Positions 42,587 through 51,982 are shown, counted from the stretch's first letter. The stretch is 64,000 bases of DNA from an uncultured Flavobacteriales bacterium (GCA_913055685.1 CAJXKC010000001.1:496001-560000), one strand, 5' to 3'. Program-made: numbers and translations. Notes: generated by a model from the letters alone, not told the origin.

Positions 42587-44415
42587 TCTTGGTTTTCTTC
42601 TCTAGGGAAGCTGTTGTTTTCCCGATTTATATCTGCCATAAAACCATTGGGGTCGATAGTCATGCGCTCAATATCATCTTCCCCATAAGGTATCTCCAAG
42701 GTATATTCTGGATGCGTCCATGGCCAAGGACTACTTACCTCAATGCCTTCTTCAGGATATCCATACTGCGACTGAGTAGGGATGTAATACTTTAATTCTC
42801 GTCCGTCTCTAAGCTTCAGGCTGATGCGCAAGGGCATAGACATTTCACCGAGACGCTCTATCGTTATGCGACTTCCGTTTTTCCCTGATTCAATTTCTGA
42901 AAAACCGTAATCGATTAATTTGGTGGTATAAACCCATTGATTGTAGTACCAATCTAATTGTATCCCCGACTCTTTTTCGGCAATCCGTATTAAATCCCAA
43001 GGCTCTGGATGCTTAAACCGCCAAGCATTGAAAAAGCGGTGCATACTTCGGTTAAAGGCTTCTTCGCCAATAATGTAGCGTAGCTGTGCGAGGAAAATTT
43101 CTCCACGGGAGTAAGCGCTAATTCCATAGGTGCGGTTTAACTCAAAACGGTCTGCGGTAGTAGCTAATGGCTCCATTTGCTCTGGGCGCGAGGCTAAGTA
43201 AGCATTTGCTGCATAGGCATTTGCATGGGGGTTTGCCTTGGGTTTGCGCGACATGGCATTTAGTACTTCTTCCTCCGCAAAGGAGGTAAAGCCTTCATCC
43301 ATCCACGGAAAGCGGTTTTCGTTAGACCCTAAGATTCCATAAAACCAATTATGGGCTCCTTCGTGCACGGTTACACCAACTAGACCTGATATTTTCCCCG
43401 TTCCTTTAAGCATGGTACACATAGGGTACTCCATGCCTCCGTCGCCACCTTGGATTACCGAAAACTGTGGGTAAGGGTAGCGCCCAAAGCGCTTATTCAT
43501 TTCTCTAAAGAACTGCACGGCGTAGCGCGGTAAACGCGACCATAAGTCATCGTAGTCATCTAAATAAAAGAAATGTAGGGTTAAGGCTGAGTCTAAGACT
43601 TGGGCACGGTGGTAATAATCTTCATCGGCCGCCCAGGCAAAGTCATGTACATTCTCTGCTTTAAAGGTCCAAAGACGGGTTTCGGCCTCGGTATCTTTCA
43701 ACTCATAGGAAATTACTTCTTCCTCCACCTTTGTTTGTTCCCAATACTGGTCGAAGTTCTGCAAGCTGCCAGTGCCGCCTACCTTATAGTCGGCGGGCAA
43801 TTCGATGTTTACCTCAAACTTTCCAAAGGGAGCATAAAACTCTCTCGCCACATAGGGGTCGGGGTGCCAACCCATGGCATCATATGCCGCCATCTTTGGA
43901 TACCATTGAGTCATGGTGTAATCTACCCCTTCCGCATTATCGCGGCCACTACGACGAATTTGTACCGGTACTTGTCCGGTGAACTCCATATTAAAGTAGG
44001 CGGTATCGCCTGGCAAAATAGCTTCGGAAAGCAGCACCTTTAACACCGTTCCATGTGTTTCAAAAAAAGTCTGTTTTCCATCTTTCTTAAGGGAAACAAC
44101 TTTCTGTTCGCCAATTTCATCGCGATCTAATTTGGAAATGCGATCGTCTACCCTTTTATCGGGGTCTGGAATATTGAGAGAGCGAACGTCCATCATGCTG
44201 CCCGGTTGGAAAGCGTTGAAATACAAGTGGAAAAACACACGATCGAGCGTATCGGGTGAATTATTTACATAATGCAGCTCCTCCGTGCCTTGAAAGCGAT
44301 GGTTTTCGGGGTTTAATTTTATGTTGATTTTATAATCAACCTCCTGCTGCCAATACTGTGGTTGGGGTTGTGCCCAAACTGAGAAGGGCAATAAGGCCCA
44401 AATCCATTTCTTCAT
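42583..44415 (-). CDS. Secreted M1-family aminopeptidase
   Basis: 610 residues. Signal peptide MKKWIWALLPFSVWAQ. The zinc site is His351-Glu352-x-x-His355 (VHEGAHNW) and Glu374 (WMDEGF), the M1 spacing HExxH-X18-E. The exopeptidase motif GGDGGMEYP stands where M1 enzymes have GAMEN, so substrate choice may differ. N-terminal beta-saddle and a C-terminal beta-sandwich frame the catalytic domain. It removes N-terminal amino acids from peptides in the periplasm. It is 9 bp downstream of the MBL gene on the same strand and may be co-transcribed. Confidence 0.9.
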   Translation of the reverse strand: MKKWIWALLPFSVWAQPQPQYWQQEVDYKINIKLNPENHRFQGTEELHYVNNSPDTLDRVFFHLYFNAFQPGSMMDVRSLNIPDPDKRVDDRISKLDRDEIGEQKVVSLKKDGKQTFFETHGTVLKVLLSEAILPGDTAYFNMEFTGQVPVQIRRSGRDNAEGVDYTMTQWYPKMAAYDAMGWHPDPYVAREFYAPFGKFEVNIELPADYKVGGTGSLQNFDQYWEQTKVEEEVISYELKDTEAETRLWTFKAENVHDFAWAADEDYYHRAQVLDSALTLHFFYLDDYDDLWSRLPRYAVQFFREMNKRFGRYPYPQFSVIQGGDGGMEYPMCTMLKGTGKISGLVGVTVHEGAHNWFYGILGSNENRFPWMDEGFTSFAEEEVLNAMSRKPKANPHANAYAANAYLASRPEQMEPLATTADRFELNRTYGISAYSRGEIFLAQLRYIIGEEAFNRSMHRFFNAWRFKHPEPWDLIRIAEKESGIQLDWYYNQWVYTTKLIDYGFSEIESGKNGSRITIERLGEMSMPLRISLKLRDGRELKYYIPTQSQYGYPEEGIEVSSPWPWTHPEYTLEIPYGEDDIERMTIDPNGFMADINRENNSFPREENQD

Positions 44416-44423
44416 ATTCTTTA

Positions 44424-45278
44424 CTAAAACAAGTCGTTCAATTGCAAAATCTGGTCCAAACGAACCCCTTTTTCTGTCATTTTAACCGAACACATTTCAT
44501 TTTGTGCGTCGTGCTCAAAGAACAGTTTAATATTGTCCTTCACACAATGCTCCAAAATTGGGGCTTTCTCAGCCATCGTTTGCAGGGGACGAACATCATA
44601 ACCCATCACATAAGGCAATGGTAAGTGACCAACACTAGCAAGAAGGTCGGCAGTGTAAAGAATCTTTTCACCCCCTGTTTCAATAAAGGGCAGCATTTGT
44701 GCCTCGGTATGACCATTTACCACATAAATTTTAAAGGGTAGATCTGGCGTTTCGTATAAACCGGTGTCTCTTGGAATATCTACAAAGGAAACTTGGTCTG
44801 CTGCCTTTAAAGGCGCAAAGTTTTCTTGGAGGAAGGAGGCTTTTTCTCGAGGGTTGGGGTTTTCGGCCCAATCCCAATGGTGTTTATTACTCCAATATTT
44901 AGCATTCTTAAAAGTGGGTACCAATTTATCTCCTTCCATCATCACACTTCCCCCAACGTGGTCGAAATGCATATGGGTAAGAAACACATCGGTAATATCA
45001 TCGCGGTGAAAACCGTGTTCGGCTAAGGCTCGATCTATATCGTGATGACCTCCCCGATAATAATAACCGAAGAACTTTTCACTTTGCTTGTGCCCCATAC
45101 CGGTGTCCACGAGGATTAATCGATCACCATCTTCGATAAGTAGCAGGCGCAGTGCCCAATTGCAAAGGTTGTTTTCGTCGGATGGGTTAGTACGTTGCCA
45201 AATAGATTTAGGCACCACACCAAACATGGCTCCACCATCTAATTTAAAAGTTCCCAGATTTACAGAATATAATTTCAT
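44424..45278 (-). CDS. Metallo-beta-lactamase-fold hydrolase
   Basis: 284 residues with the zinc motif THMHFDHVGG (HxHxDH) and further ligands His in NGHTEAQ and Asp in YTADLLAS. The overall pattern (NLCNWALRLLLIEDGDRLILVDTGMG) fits the lactonase-like MBL subfamily, which includes quorum-quenching lactonases, but the substrate cannot be read. No signal peptide, so cytoplasmic. Its start is divergent from the lipoprotein gene at 45333 with 54 bp between. Confidence 0.87.
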   Translation of the reverse strand: MKLYSVNLGTFKLDGGAMFGVVPKSIWQRTNPSDENNLCNWALRLLLIEDGDRLILVDTGMGHKQSEKFFGYYYRGGHHDIDRALAEHGFHRDDITDVFLTHMHFDHVGGSVMMEGDKLVPTFKNAKYWSNKHHWDWAENPNPREKASFLQENFAPLKAADQVSFVDIPRDTGLYETPDLPFKIYVVNGHTEAQMLPFIETGGEKILYTADLLASVGHLPLPYVMGYDVRPLQTMAEKAPILEHCVKDNIKLFFEHDAQNEMCSVKMTEKGVRLDQILQLNDLF

Positions 45279-45332
45279 AGCTTAGAATACGCTTTCGGTC
45301 AAAAATAAGTTTATTTATAAAGCCTGAAAATT

Positions 45333-46127
45333 ATGAAGGTCCGCAGTTTTACATTCCTGCTATTAAGCCTTATTGTCGCTTGCAATTCGGAGCCGCCCCA
45401 AAAGCTTGGAGCGCAAGAATTAAGCTTTGCGGTGGACACGCTAATTTTAGGGAAGGCTGAAAACGGGGGAATAGACTTTTACGTAGAAGACCTGCAAATA
45501 ATAGATAGTTCAGAAGTTGGAAAGGCGGTAAATATCCAGGTGCGAGAGCATTTGGTTCAGAATAATGTAAACTTTGGCCAAGAGTTCGAAACCTATCAAA
45601 GCTTGTATCGCTCCTTAAAAGAAGAACGAGAACAACTCGAAGCGGATGGATTTGAGGAAAGCGCCGCTTGGGATCTTAGTCAGGGTGTAGAGGTATACCT
45701 CAACCAAGAGGGCTTATTTGGTATTAATAGTTTTCACAGCGCATATACTGGAGGGGCACATGCCAACTCTTACCGCTCTTCCCTTTTATTTAGGCTTAGT
45801 GATGGGGCCGAATTAAAGCTCGATAGTATTTTGATTCCGGGCAGCAAAGACCAAATTGCCGCTAAGTTTGAGGCTAAGTTGAGACTTCAATACGAGGTTG
45901 GAGAAAAAGAATCCCTTAATGAGGCCGGCTTTTGGTTTGCAGAAAATCAATTTAGGCTCAGCGAGCAGTTTATTTATAAGCCTGAAGGAATAAGCATATA
46001 TTACAACTCTTATGAAATTGGCCCCTATGCCATGGGGCTAATTGAAGTATTTTTACCTTATGAACAAGTGGTAGACCTGATTCGGCCTGAATACCAGTTT
46101 GAGGCGCCACTTGAGCTTGACGCTTAA
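45333..46127 (+). CDS. DUF3298/RsiV-like lipoprotein
   Basis: 264 residues. A lipoprotein signal (MKVRSFTFLLLSLIVAC, Cys17). The body contains SFHSAYTGGAHANSYRSSLLFRLSDGAEL and FYLPYEQVVDLI-like (FLPYEQVVDLI), the pattern of DUF3298/DUF4163 domains. In RsiV this fold binds lysozyme, but family members do not all do so. The gene precedes the thioredoxin-TPR gene by 18 bp on the same strand. Confidence 0.8.
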   Translation: MKVRSFTFLLLSLIVACNSEPPQKLGAQELSFAVDTLILGKAENGGIDFYVEDLQIIDSSEVGKAVNIQVREHLVQNNVNFGQEFETYQSLYRSLKEEREQLEADGFEESAAWDLSQGVEVYLNQEGLFGINSFHSAYTGGAHANSYRSSLLFRLSDGAELKLDSILIPGSKDQIAAKFEAKLRLQYEVGEKESLNEAGFWFAENQFRLSEQFIYKPEGISIYYNSYEIGPYAMGLIEVFLPYEQVVDLIRPEYQFEAPLELDA

Positions 46128-46145
46128 AAATTAAAATAGCAAAAT

Positions 46146-47318
46146 ATGAGATACTTAGTTTTATTCTTGGCCTTTAGCCTTAGTGTATCGGCCGCCAAAA
46201 TCGAATTTCGTGACTTAAGTTTTAAGGAGGGTTTAGCTGCGGCTGAAGAGGAAGGTAAGCCCGTTTTTATTGATTGTTTCACCGATTGGTGCGGACCCTG
46301 TAAGTGGATGAGTGCTAATATCTTTACCGATGAGGCCGTCTCGGAATATTTCAATGAAAACTATGTCTGCTTAAAAATTGACATGGAAAAAGGGGAAGGG
46401 GTTGAAATTGCCGAGAACTACGGCATTAGAGCCTACCCCACCCTATTGTTTTTAGACGCTGCCGGCGAACGCCTTTTGATTAAGGTAGGTGCCTCTCGCG
46501 ACCCTCAATCCTATATCGATGCAGGCGAACAAGCTCAGGATCCAGAGCGAAACCTGCCTTATTTACTCGCTAATAAAGAGGCTAACTTTAATAATCCGGC
46601 TTTCATGCGTGAGTATTTCCAAACCGCTTCCAGCGCAAATATGCTAGATATGGCAGACGTTGACCGCTACTTCGAGAACATGGAGATTAGTGAGTGGGCA
46701 AAAAATGAAAACTGGGAAATTATCAGTAATACTGTAGACGACCCTCGAAGTGAAGTCTTTAAAAAAGCCCTGGCCAAGACCGAGCTCTTCATTAAAGAGC
46801 AAGGAAAAGAGGCGCAAATGTATTTTGAAACCACCGTCTACTATGCGCTAGCTAATGGACTATATCGAGCACGCACTGGAGAGCAATACCAGGCCTATCG
46901 TGAACTACGCGAGGAGCTATTAAGCACCAACTTCCCCGGTAGTGGAAAGGTGGCCCTTCATTTAGATCTCATGGAAAATGAAATGAATGAGAACTGGGAA
47001 AAGTATATGGCTGTAGCCGCCGATGGTATTGAAAAGCATTATTGGGACGATGCTAGGGCTTTGAATAGCGTAAGTTGGACCATTTATGAAAAGGTAGATA
47101 ACCCTAATGCTCTTGCTCAGGCCGAGCGTTGGGCAGCGCGTGCGGTTGAGTTAGAGCCGGAGCACACTATCATCGACACTCAGGCGCACTTGCTTTACAA
47201 GCTGGGGAAAAAAGAGGAAGCTCTAAAATTGGAAAAACTTGCCCTTAAAAAAGCTGAAGAAGCTGGTGATGATACTGAAGACTACCAAGCCTTTATCGAC
47301 GAGATGATGGAAGACTAG
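46146..47318 (+). CDS. Secreted thioredoxin-domain protein with helical repeat tail
   Basis: 390 residues. Signal peptide MRYLVLFLAFSLSVSA. A thioredoxin domain (about 20-130) carries the redox motif TDWCGPCKWM (CxxC), cis-Pro in RAYPTLLF. The rest (140-390) is helical with TPR-like pairs near the end (AARAVELEPEHTIIDTQAHLLYKLGKKEEALKLEKLALKKA). It likely reduces or forms disulfides in the periplasm for a bound partner. It lies in one unit with the RsiV-like lipoprotein, ended by the terminator at 47337. Confidence 0.87.
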   Translation: MRYLVLFLAFSLSVSAAKIEFRDLSFKEGLAAAEEEGKPVFIDCFTDWCGPCKWMSANIFTDEAVSEYFNENYVCLKIDMEKGEGVEIAENYGIRAYPTLLFLDAAGERLLIKVGASRDPQSYIDAGEQAQDPERNLPYLLANKEANFNNPAFMREYFQTASSANMLDMADVDRYFENMEISEWAKNENWEIISNTVDDPRSEVFKKALAKTELFIKEQGKEAQMYFETTVYYALANGLYRARTGEQYQAYRELREELLSTNFPGSGKVALHLDLMENEMNENWEKYMAVAADGIEKHYWDDARALNSVSWTIYEKVDNPNALAQAERWAARAVELEPEHTIIDTQAHLLYKLGKKEEALKLEKLALKKAEEAGDDTEDYQAFIDEMMED

Positions 47319-47336
47319 TCACAAAATTTTCGATTA

Positions 47337-47379
47337 AACGTCGCTTTTTATCGATTACCGGTAATAGCGGCGTTTTTTT
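47337..47379 (+). terminator. Terminator of the thioredoxin gene
   Basis: AACGTCGCT (47337-47345) pairs with AGCGGCGTT (47366-47374, one G-U) and a run of seven T follows (47373-47379). The 20-nt loop contains the palindrome ATTACCGGTAAT. It is 18 bp after the stop of the thioredoxin gene. Confidence 0.75.
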
Positions 47380-47437
47380 GTGACTTTGATAAGCTCTATT
47401 GATGGTAAAAACCCTGTTTTCTTCCTGTCAATAAAAT

Positions 47438-47472
47438 TTCGATAAACGGTATAATTTCTTCGATAAACGGTA
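47438..47472 (-). promoter_or_regulatory. LytTR-type direct-repeat binding site
   Basis: TTCGATAAACGGTA occurs at 47438-47451 and 47459-47472, exactly 21 bp apart. On the minus strand each contains ACCGTTTAT, a full match to the LytTR half-site [TA][AC][CA]GTTN[AG][TG], and the gap between the half-sites is 12 bp, as reported for LytTR regulators. A third, 8-of-9 copy in the other direction lies at 47513-47521. The site is 86 bp upstream of the M23 gene. Confidence 0.55.
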
Positions 47473-47557
47473 GCCCTAATTGTATTTAACTGTTTTACAG
47501 GTGTTTAAAAGTTTCGTTTATCGGCTATACCTTAGGCTTTATATTCGTTGAATCAAT

Positions 47558-48205
47558 ATGAGTAACACTATGATTATTCCCGAGCAAAAAGTCATGGACT
47601 TAGATTATAGCCCTAAAGACTTATTGCAATTAGATCTTTCCTATCGCAACTCCAGCTTAAGTAACATTGGTAGTCAGCGCGAATTGGAACACTACATTAA
47701 TTCGGAGCTAAGGGCGAAAAATAAAAGCTATGCCATTGGTGGCTATGGTGAAGACCGTCGTATATACCAACGATTTGAGCACTTTGATACCCAGGAATCC
47801 AAACGAACTATTCACCTGGGGCTAGATTTCTGGGCACCAGCAGGAAGCGGAATTAATGCTCCCATGGACGGGCGGGTACACTCTTGGGCTTTTAACAATA
47901 ATCCGGGTGATTATGGAGCTACCCTCATTTTAGAGCATAACTACCAAGGAAAGACCCTTTACAGTTTATACGGGCATTTAGCTTTAGCGGAATTGGAAGG
48001 TTTGACAGAGGGAAAAAGGCTTAAGGCCGGAGAGTGCATCGCTCGGTTAGGTGATTATCCCGAAAATGGTGGTTGGCCCCCGCATTTACACTTTCAGTTA
48101 ATCTATGATATGGAAGGTTTTAAGGGCGATTATCCGGGTGTGGTTGAGCCCCATCAGGCGGAAGCCTATTTAAAAAACTGCCCTAATCCAGTAAAATTCT
48201 TCTAG
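47558..48205 (+). CDS. M23 peptidase-domain protein without signal peptide
   Basis: 215 residues with the LytM zinc motif: His86 and Asp90 (HLGLDFWAP), His140 (LYGHLAL), His176 and His178 (PPHLHFQL). M23 enzymes cut peptide crosslinks in peptidoglycan, but no signal peptide or membrane span is present (N terminus MSNTMIIPEQKVMDL), so it may stay in the cytoplasm. From memory, a similar M23 module occurs inside cytosolic kinase/aminotransferase fusion proteins, which makes a non-classical role possible. Upstream are LytTR-type repeats. The stop overlaps the convergent racemase-like gene by 4 bp (CTAG). Confidence 0.83.
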   Translation: MSNTMIIPEQKVMDLDYSPKDLLQLDLSYRNSSLSNIGSQRELEHYINSELRAKNKSYAIGGYGEDRRIYQRFEHFDTQESKRTIHLGLDFWAPAGSGINAPMDGRVHSWAFNNNPGDYGATLILEHNYQGKTLYSLYGHLALAELEGLTEGKRLKAGECIARLGDYPENGGWPPHLHFQLIYDMEGFKGDYPGVVEPHQAEAYLKNCPNPVKFF

Positions 48206-49281
48206 TTAATGATGCGCTTTTCGATGTAATACGAGTTAAACAAGGTTAAAGCACCCATATACTTTAGATGGAAGGGAATGTAGTCGCCAACCTTATATCC
48301 CTTCTTATTGTCGTGAATATCGATAACTAGCATATCGCTGCTCGCCCCTACAAATTCCATTTCCTCGTCTTTTATAGGAATCAAATAGTCGGCAGATATA
48401 TCAAGAGTGCCCACGTCTAAAATCGCTCGGTTAGTCGTTTTTCCATAAAGCGTCTCATCCACCTCAAAGGTTTCTCCCTGCGGGTTAGCCTCCATTTCAC
48501 CAATAGGTACCATTGGCTTTTCACTGATTTCGATAATTTGAGCATAGAGGGTAATAACGTCTTGCTCCATTTCTTGAATGTCGCAGTGATTTACGATGTC
48601 GGTGCCAAAGTATAAGGTCTCTCCTACCCTAAAATGGTTAATTCCTTGCGGTAATTGATGCGTTTGTAAAAGCGGAATAACCACCGAGGTCCCACCTGTT
48701 ACCCAGGGTATTTGGCGGCCAAACTTTGCCTCAATTAGCTGTTTGTAAAGCGATAGTTGAATAAGCTTGTCTTGGCTAGGCATTACCCCGTGCAAGCAAT
48801 TCAAATTTGAGCCAATGCCGGTTACCTTAATATTGGGCAGCTTAAAAATAGATCCGTAAAAATCCATTAAATCTTCACCCATTATGCCCTCGCGTAAATC
48901 ACCAAGCTCAATCATGATGATGATTTTATGGGTTTTACCCTGACGGCCAGCCTCCTCACTAATTGCTTTAATGGTTTTGTACTCTGAGTTAAACGAAGCG
49001 TCGGCATATTTGACTACCTCAGGAATAATCTTCTTCGCCGGCGGCTTTATATAAACCGTTTGTACATCGTCTGGAGCTTGTTCCTTAATCGTTTTTAAAT
49101 TGCTAATTCGAGCATCACAAATTTCCTTAATACCCAAATCGATTACTTCCTGCAAAAGACCCTCGTGTCCGCACAGTAGCTTGGTTACTATAGCCCATTC
49201 GATACCATGACTCTTAAATAGTCGGTTTAGGTAATCGTAATTGTGTTTTAATTTACTGCGATCGAAAGTTAAATAGGCCAT
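48202..49281 (-). CDS. Alanine/ornithine-racemase-like PLP enzyme
   Basis: 359 residues of the alanine-racemase fold. The PLP lysine lies in EWAIVTKLLCGH. The remainder (GIGSNLNCLHGVMPSQDKL, WVTGGTSVVIPLLQ) resembles the ornithine racemase / YhfX branch rather than classical Alr, so the substrate may be a larger amino acid. It directly follows alr (1 bp gap) and ends a five-gene minus-strand operon. Family call good; substrate open. Confidence 0.82.
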   Translation of the reverse strand: MAYLTFDRSKLKHNYDYLNRLFKSHGIEWAIVTKLLCGHEGLLQEVIDLGIKEICDARISNLKTIKEQAPDDVQTVYIKPPAKKIIPEVVKYADASFNSEYKTIKAISEEAGRQGKTHKIIIMIELGDLREGIMGEDLMDFYGSIFKLPNIKVTGIGSNLNCLHGVMPSQDKLIQLSLYKQLIEAKFGRQIPWVTGGTSVVIPLLQTHQLPQGINHFRVGETLYFGTDIVNHCDIQEMEQDVITLYAQIIEISEKPMVPIGEMEANPQGETFEVDETLYGKTTNRAILDVGTLDISADYLIPIKDEEMEFVGASSDMLVIDIHDNKKGYKVGDYIPFHLKYMGALTLFNSYYIEKRIIN

Positions 49282-49282
49282 A

Positions 49283-50428
49283 TTAATCAGTTATATAACG
49301 CGGAATATCCTGGGGTAAACGCGTAAGAAGTTCATAATTCATTTGATCGGAGTACTCACTAAAGGAGCTCACAGAAATACTTTGATTGCCTTGCTCACCT
49401 ATTAAAACTACCTCATCCCCTACTTCTACGCTGGGGATGTGACTAACATCGAGCATCATTACATTCATGTTTACTACCCCAATAACACCAACGCGAGTAC
49501 CGCGCACTAAAGCCCTTCCAGCATTGCTTAAACTGCGGCTAAAACCGTGGGAATAACCTACCGGCACCGCTGCCACCTTAGTAGTTTGGGTAGCTAAATA
49601 AGAGGTTCCATACCCAATATACTCGCCTTTAGCGACCTCCTTAACATTCATAATTCTACTTTTCCAAGAAATAAGACGCTGCAAGGGGTCGGTGGCGTTT
49701 TCATGCATACCCTCGGTGGCGATGTACGTTTCAACCGAGGGCCAGAAGCCGTACTGTAGGATCCCCACCCGTACCAAGTCATACTGACTCTTAGGAAAAC
49801 GCAGAAAAGCCGCACTGCAAGCCGCGTGAATATAATGGGGTTCTAAAGGCTTAAAGGTTTTCCGCCCTTCTTTAAATGCCTTTAATTGTTTGCTTATTCG
49901 GAGATGGTTGGCCACACTCTCTGCGCCAGCAAAATGAGTACATAAACCCTCTAAAATTAAGTGCTCGCTATTATCCTGAATCAATTTATATAAGTGTGAC
50001 CACTGGTTTTTTACGAAACCGGTCCGGTTCATTCCCGTCTCTAACTCGAGATGTATTCTGGCTTTTTGACCCAAGGCCTTCGCTACAGCAATGGTTTGCT
50101 TTAGGCGATGTTCCTCAAAAACAAAAAAGCCTACCCCTTCTTCAATCGCCCAGGGAATTTGATCGTCGGTGATCATTCCCATGATCATTATTTCGGCCGG
50201 ACTACTAAGGCTTCTTTTTAATTGATAGGCTTCATGTGCATCAAAAACTGAGAAATGATTTACTCCTAAAGAAGCCGCTAATGGTCCGTAAGTATCAATA
50301 CCGTGACCATAGGCGTTTCCTTTAACCACTAAGGACAATTTCGTTTTTGCCTTCTTCTTTGCCCGAATATAATCTAGGTTGTTCTCCAAAGCAGAGCGGC
50401 TAATTTCAATATAGCTGGTATTATCCAT
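49283..50428 (-). CDS. alr: Alanine racemase
   Basis: 381 residues. The PLP lysine is in LVVKGNAYGHG, and ELETGMNRTGF and YAVPVGYSHGF-like (AAVPVGYSHGFSR) segments match Alr. It interconverts L- and D-alanine for cell wall precursors. Its start overlaps the end of the M20 gene by 8 bp. The next gene is a second racemase-like enzyme, so this operon holds two related folds side by side. Being inside a catabolic-type operon, it could be a broad-spectrum or second copy; the genome would show whether another alr exists. Confidence 0.9.
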   Translation of the reverse strand: MDNTSYIEISRSALENNLDYIRAKKKAKTKLSLVVKGNAYGHGIDTYGPLAASLGVNHFSVFDAHEAYQLKRSLSSPAEIMIMGMITDDQIPWAIEEGVGFFVFEEHRLKQTIAVAKALGQKARIHLELETGMNRTGFVKNQWSHLYKLIQDNSEHLILEGLCTHFAGAESVANHLRISKQLKAFKEGRKTFKPLEPHYIHAACSAAFLRFPKSQYDLVRVGILQYGFWPSVETYIATEGMHENATDPLQRLISWKSRIMNVKEVAKGEYIGYGTSYLATQTTKVAAVPVGYSHGFSRSLSNAGRALVRGTRVGVIGVVNMNVMMLDVSHIPSVEVGDEVVLIGEQGNQSISVSSFSEYSDQMNYELLTRLPQDIPRYITD

Positions 50429-51545
50429 TCAGGCTTTGTCTTAGTATTTCGTAAAAAAGGCTAGAGGCCTTTTCAATTAAAGCATCGGGGAAATCATAGG
50501 CGGGGTGATGTAAAACTGGGCAGTCTTCTCCTGAACCAAGCCCAAACATGGCCCCTGCTTTTTCTTTAGTGAATAATCCAAAGTCCTCCCCCCAGGAATA
50601 GGGATAGCTCAATTCTTGGTAGCTCATATTCAGGTTCTGAGCTGAACTTCTTACCAGCGCTACACTCTTTTCCGTGTTTATATTCGGCCAAAACTCCTCA
50701 AAGGATTGATAATCTAGGTGTATCCCTTCCTCCTCCGACCACCTTTTGATCTTTTCGTGAATTTCCTCACACAATTGATCCAACCGATAGCCCGACCATG
50801 TGCGAAGAGTAAAGTGTACTTCTCCCTCGGCTGGACTAATACCGTAATTCTTGGCCCCTAGACTAGAATAGACTGGGGTAAGGATAGTATAGTCTTCATC
50901 GAGCGGATTATTATTGGTGTAATACTCGGCTAAGGCTAGGGTTTTACTGATAATTTGCGCCGGGTTTCTTCCTTCATGAGGATGTGCCGCGTGAGTTTCT
51001 AAGCCCTTAAACTTAAAGGAAAGGCTGCGCACTCCTGCCGTAAAGTTCTCTGGTCTACACAATACCATTCCTAGAGGCTCACCGGGAATATTGTGAAGTG
51101 CAAAGGCCTGGTCGTAATTGAAAGCTTGAAACTTTGGATCCTTTAAAACCCTTTGCGCCCCCTGTCCGTTCTCCTCCGACGCTTGCCAAAGAAGTAATAA
51201 GGAACCTCCTTCCAGAGGCTTCTCTTTGATTTTTTGCGCCAGACGATAGAGTATCGCAGCGTGCCCGTCGTGTCCACATTTATGGGATACGCCCAGGTTT
51301 TGCGATTTATGTTGGAAGTTATTAATCTCTTCGATAGGGAGGGCATCAAAATCCGCTCTTATTAAAATACTGGGGCCCTCATTTTGATTAATAAGTGGTA
51401 ACAATAAACTTGTTCCCCCTACAGCGATGCTGTCCTCAAAGCCTATTTCAGCCAGGGCCTCTTTAATAAAGGTCTGCGATTTATACTCTTGTCCAGATAA
51501 TTCTGGAAAGCGATGCAAATGATGTCTAAACTCTTGCGCATCCAT
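50421..51545 (-). CDS. M20-family amidohydrolase
   Basis: 374 residues with metal ligands in SHKCGHDGHAA and ASEENGQGAQR, and AHPHEGRNP; the end has FGLGSGEDCPVLHHPAYDFPD. The family removes acyl groups from N-acyl amino acids (hippurate, N-acetyl amino acids) or cuts dipeptides. No signal peptide, so cytoplasmic. It overlaps alr (8 bp) and the GNAT gene (1 bp), so translation is coupled. With the symporter it could take in and deacylate an amino acid before racemisation. Confidence 0.87.
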   Translation of the reverse strand: MDAQEFRHHLHRFPELSGQEYKSQTFIKEALAEIGFEDSIAVGGTSLLLPLINQNEGPSILIRADFDALPIEEINNFQHKSQNLGVSHKCGHDGHAAILYRLAQKIKEKPLEGGSLLLLWQASEENGQGAQRVLKDPKFQAFNYDQAFALHNIPGEPLGMVLCRPENFTAGVRSLSFKFKGLETHAAHPHEGRNPAQIISKTLALAEYYTNNNPLDEDYTILTPVYSSLGAKNYGISPAEGEVHFTLRTWSGYRLDQLCEEIHEKIKRWSEEEGIHLDYQSFEEFWPNINTEKSVALVRSSAQNLNMSYQELSYPYSWGEDFGLFTKEKAGAMFGLGSGEDCPVLHHPAYDFPDALIEKASSLFYEILRQSLNG

Positions 51546-51982
51546 TATTTCTGGTATCGCATTTCCAGATACTTATTGGTAAAACCGAGTTTTTCATACA
51601 GGTGCCTAGCTGGGTTATCAGGTTCAACGTGCAGCGCTACCCCGCCTTCGGCAGCCTCCAAGGCCATAGTCATTAGGGACTTCCCTAAACCCTGACCCCG
51701 AGTACTGGCGTCTACCGCTATATAAACTAAAATGTTTTCGGGTATGTAGCCGCTCATCCCGGTGCGGTTAACCACAGTAGCTCCTTTTATTTCTCCATTA
51801 TCCTCGTAAGCTAGGGCGATAAAGCCCCCTTTTTCAGGGTTAAAAACATATTCTAAACAGGCTAAAATTTGATCTTTAGGATCACCATATTGCTCGAGGT
51901 GTTTAAATAAAAAGCTAGCAATTTTATCCTGATCGAAGTCTGGGTGGGGTCCAGCCTCACCTTCTATCAATAAAAAGTTCAT
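51545..51982 (-). CDS. GNAT acetyltransferase
   Basis: 145 residues. The acetyl-CoA loop is RGQGLGKSLM, followed by VALHVEPDNPARHLYEKLGF, the classic GNAT end. The substrate is unknown; amino acids or their amines are common. It overlaps the symporter gene by 4 bp and the amidohydrolase by 1 bp. A GNAT next to an amide hydrolase suggests paired N-acylation and deacylation, but that is inference. Confidence 0.82.
   Translation of the reverse strand: MNFLLIEGEAGPHPDFDQDKIASFLFKHLEQYGDPKDQILACLEYVFNPEKGGFIALAYEDNGEIKGATVVNRTGMSGYIPENILVYIAVDASTRGQGLGKSLMTMALEAAEGGVALHVEPDNPARHLYEKLGFTNKYLEMRYQK

Noticed and set aside
47355-47366. ATTACCGGTAAT palindrome as an operator
   Set aside because: It sits in the loop of the terminator hairpin after the thioredoxin gene, so RNA structure explains it.
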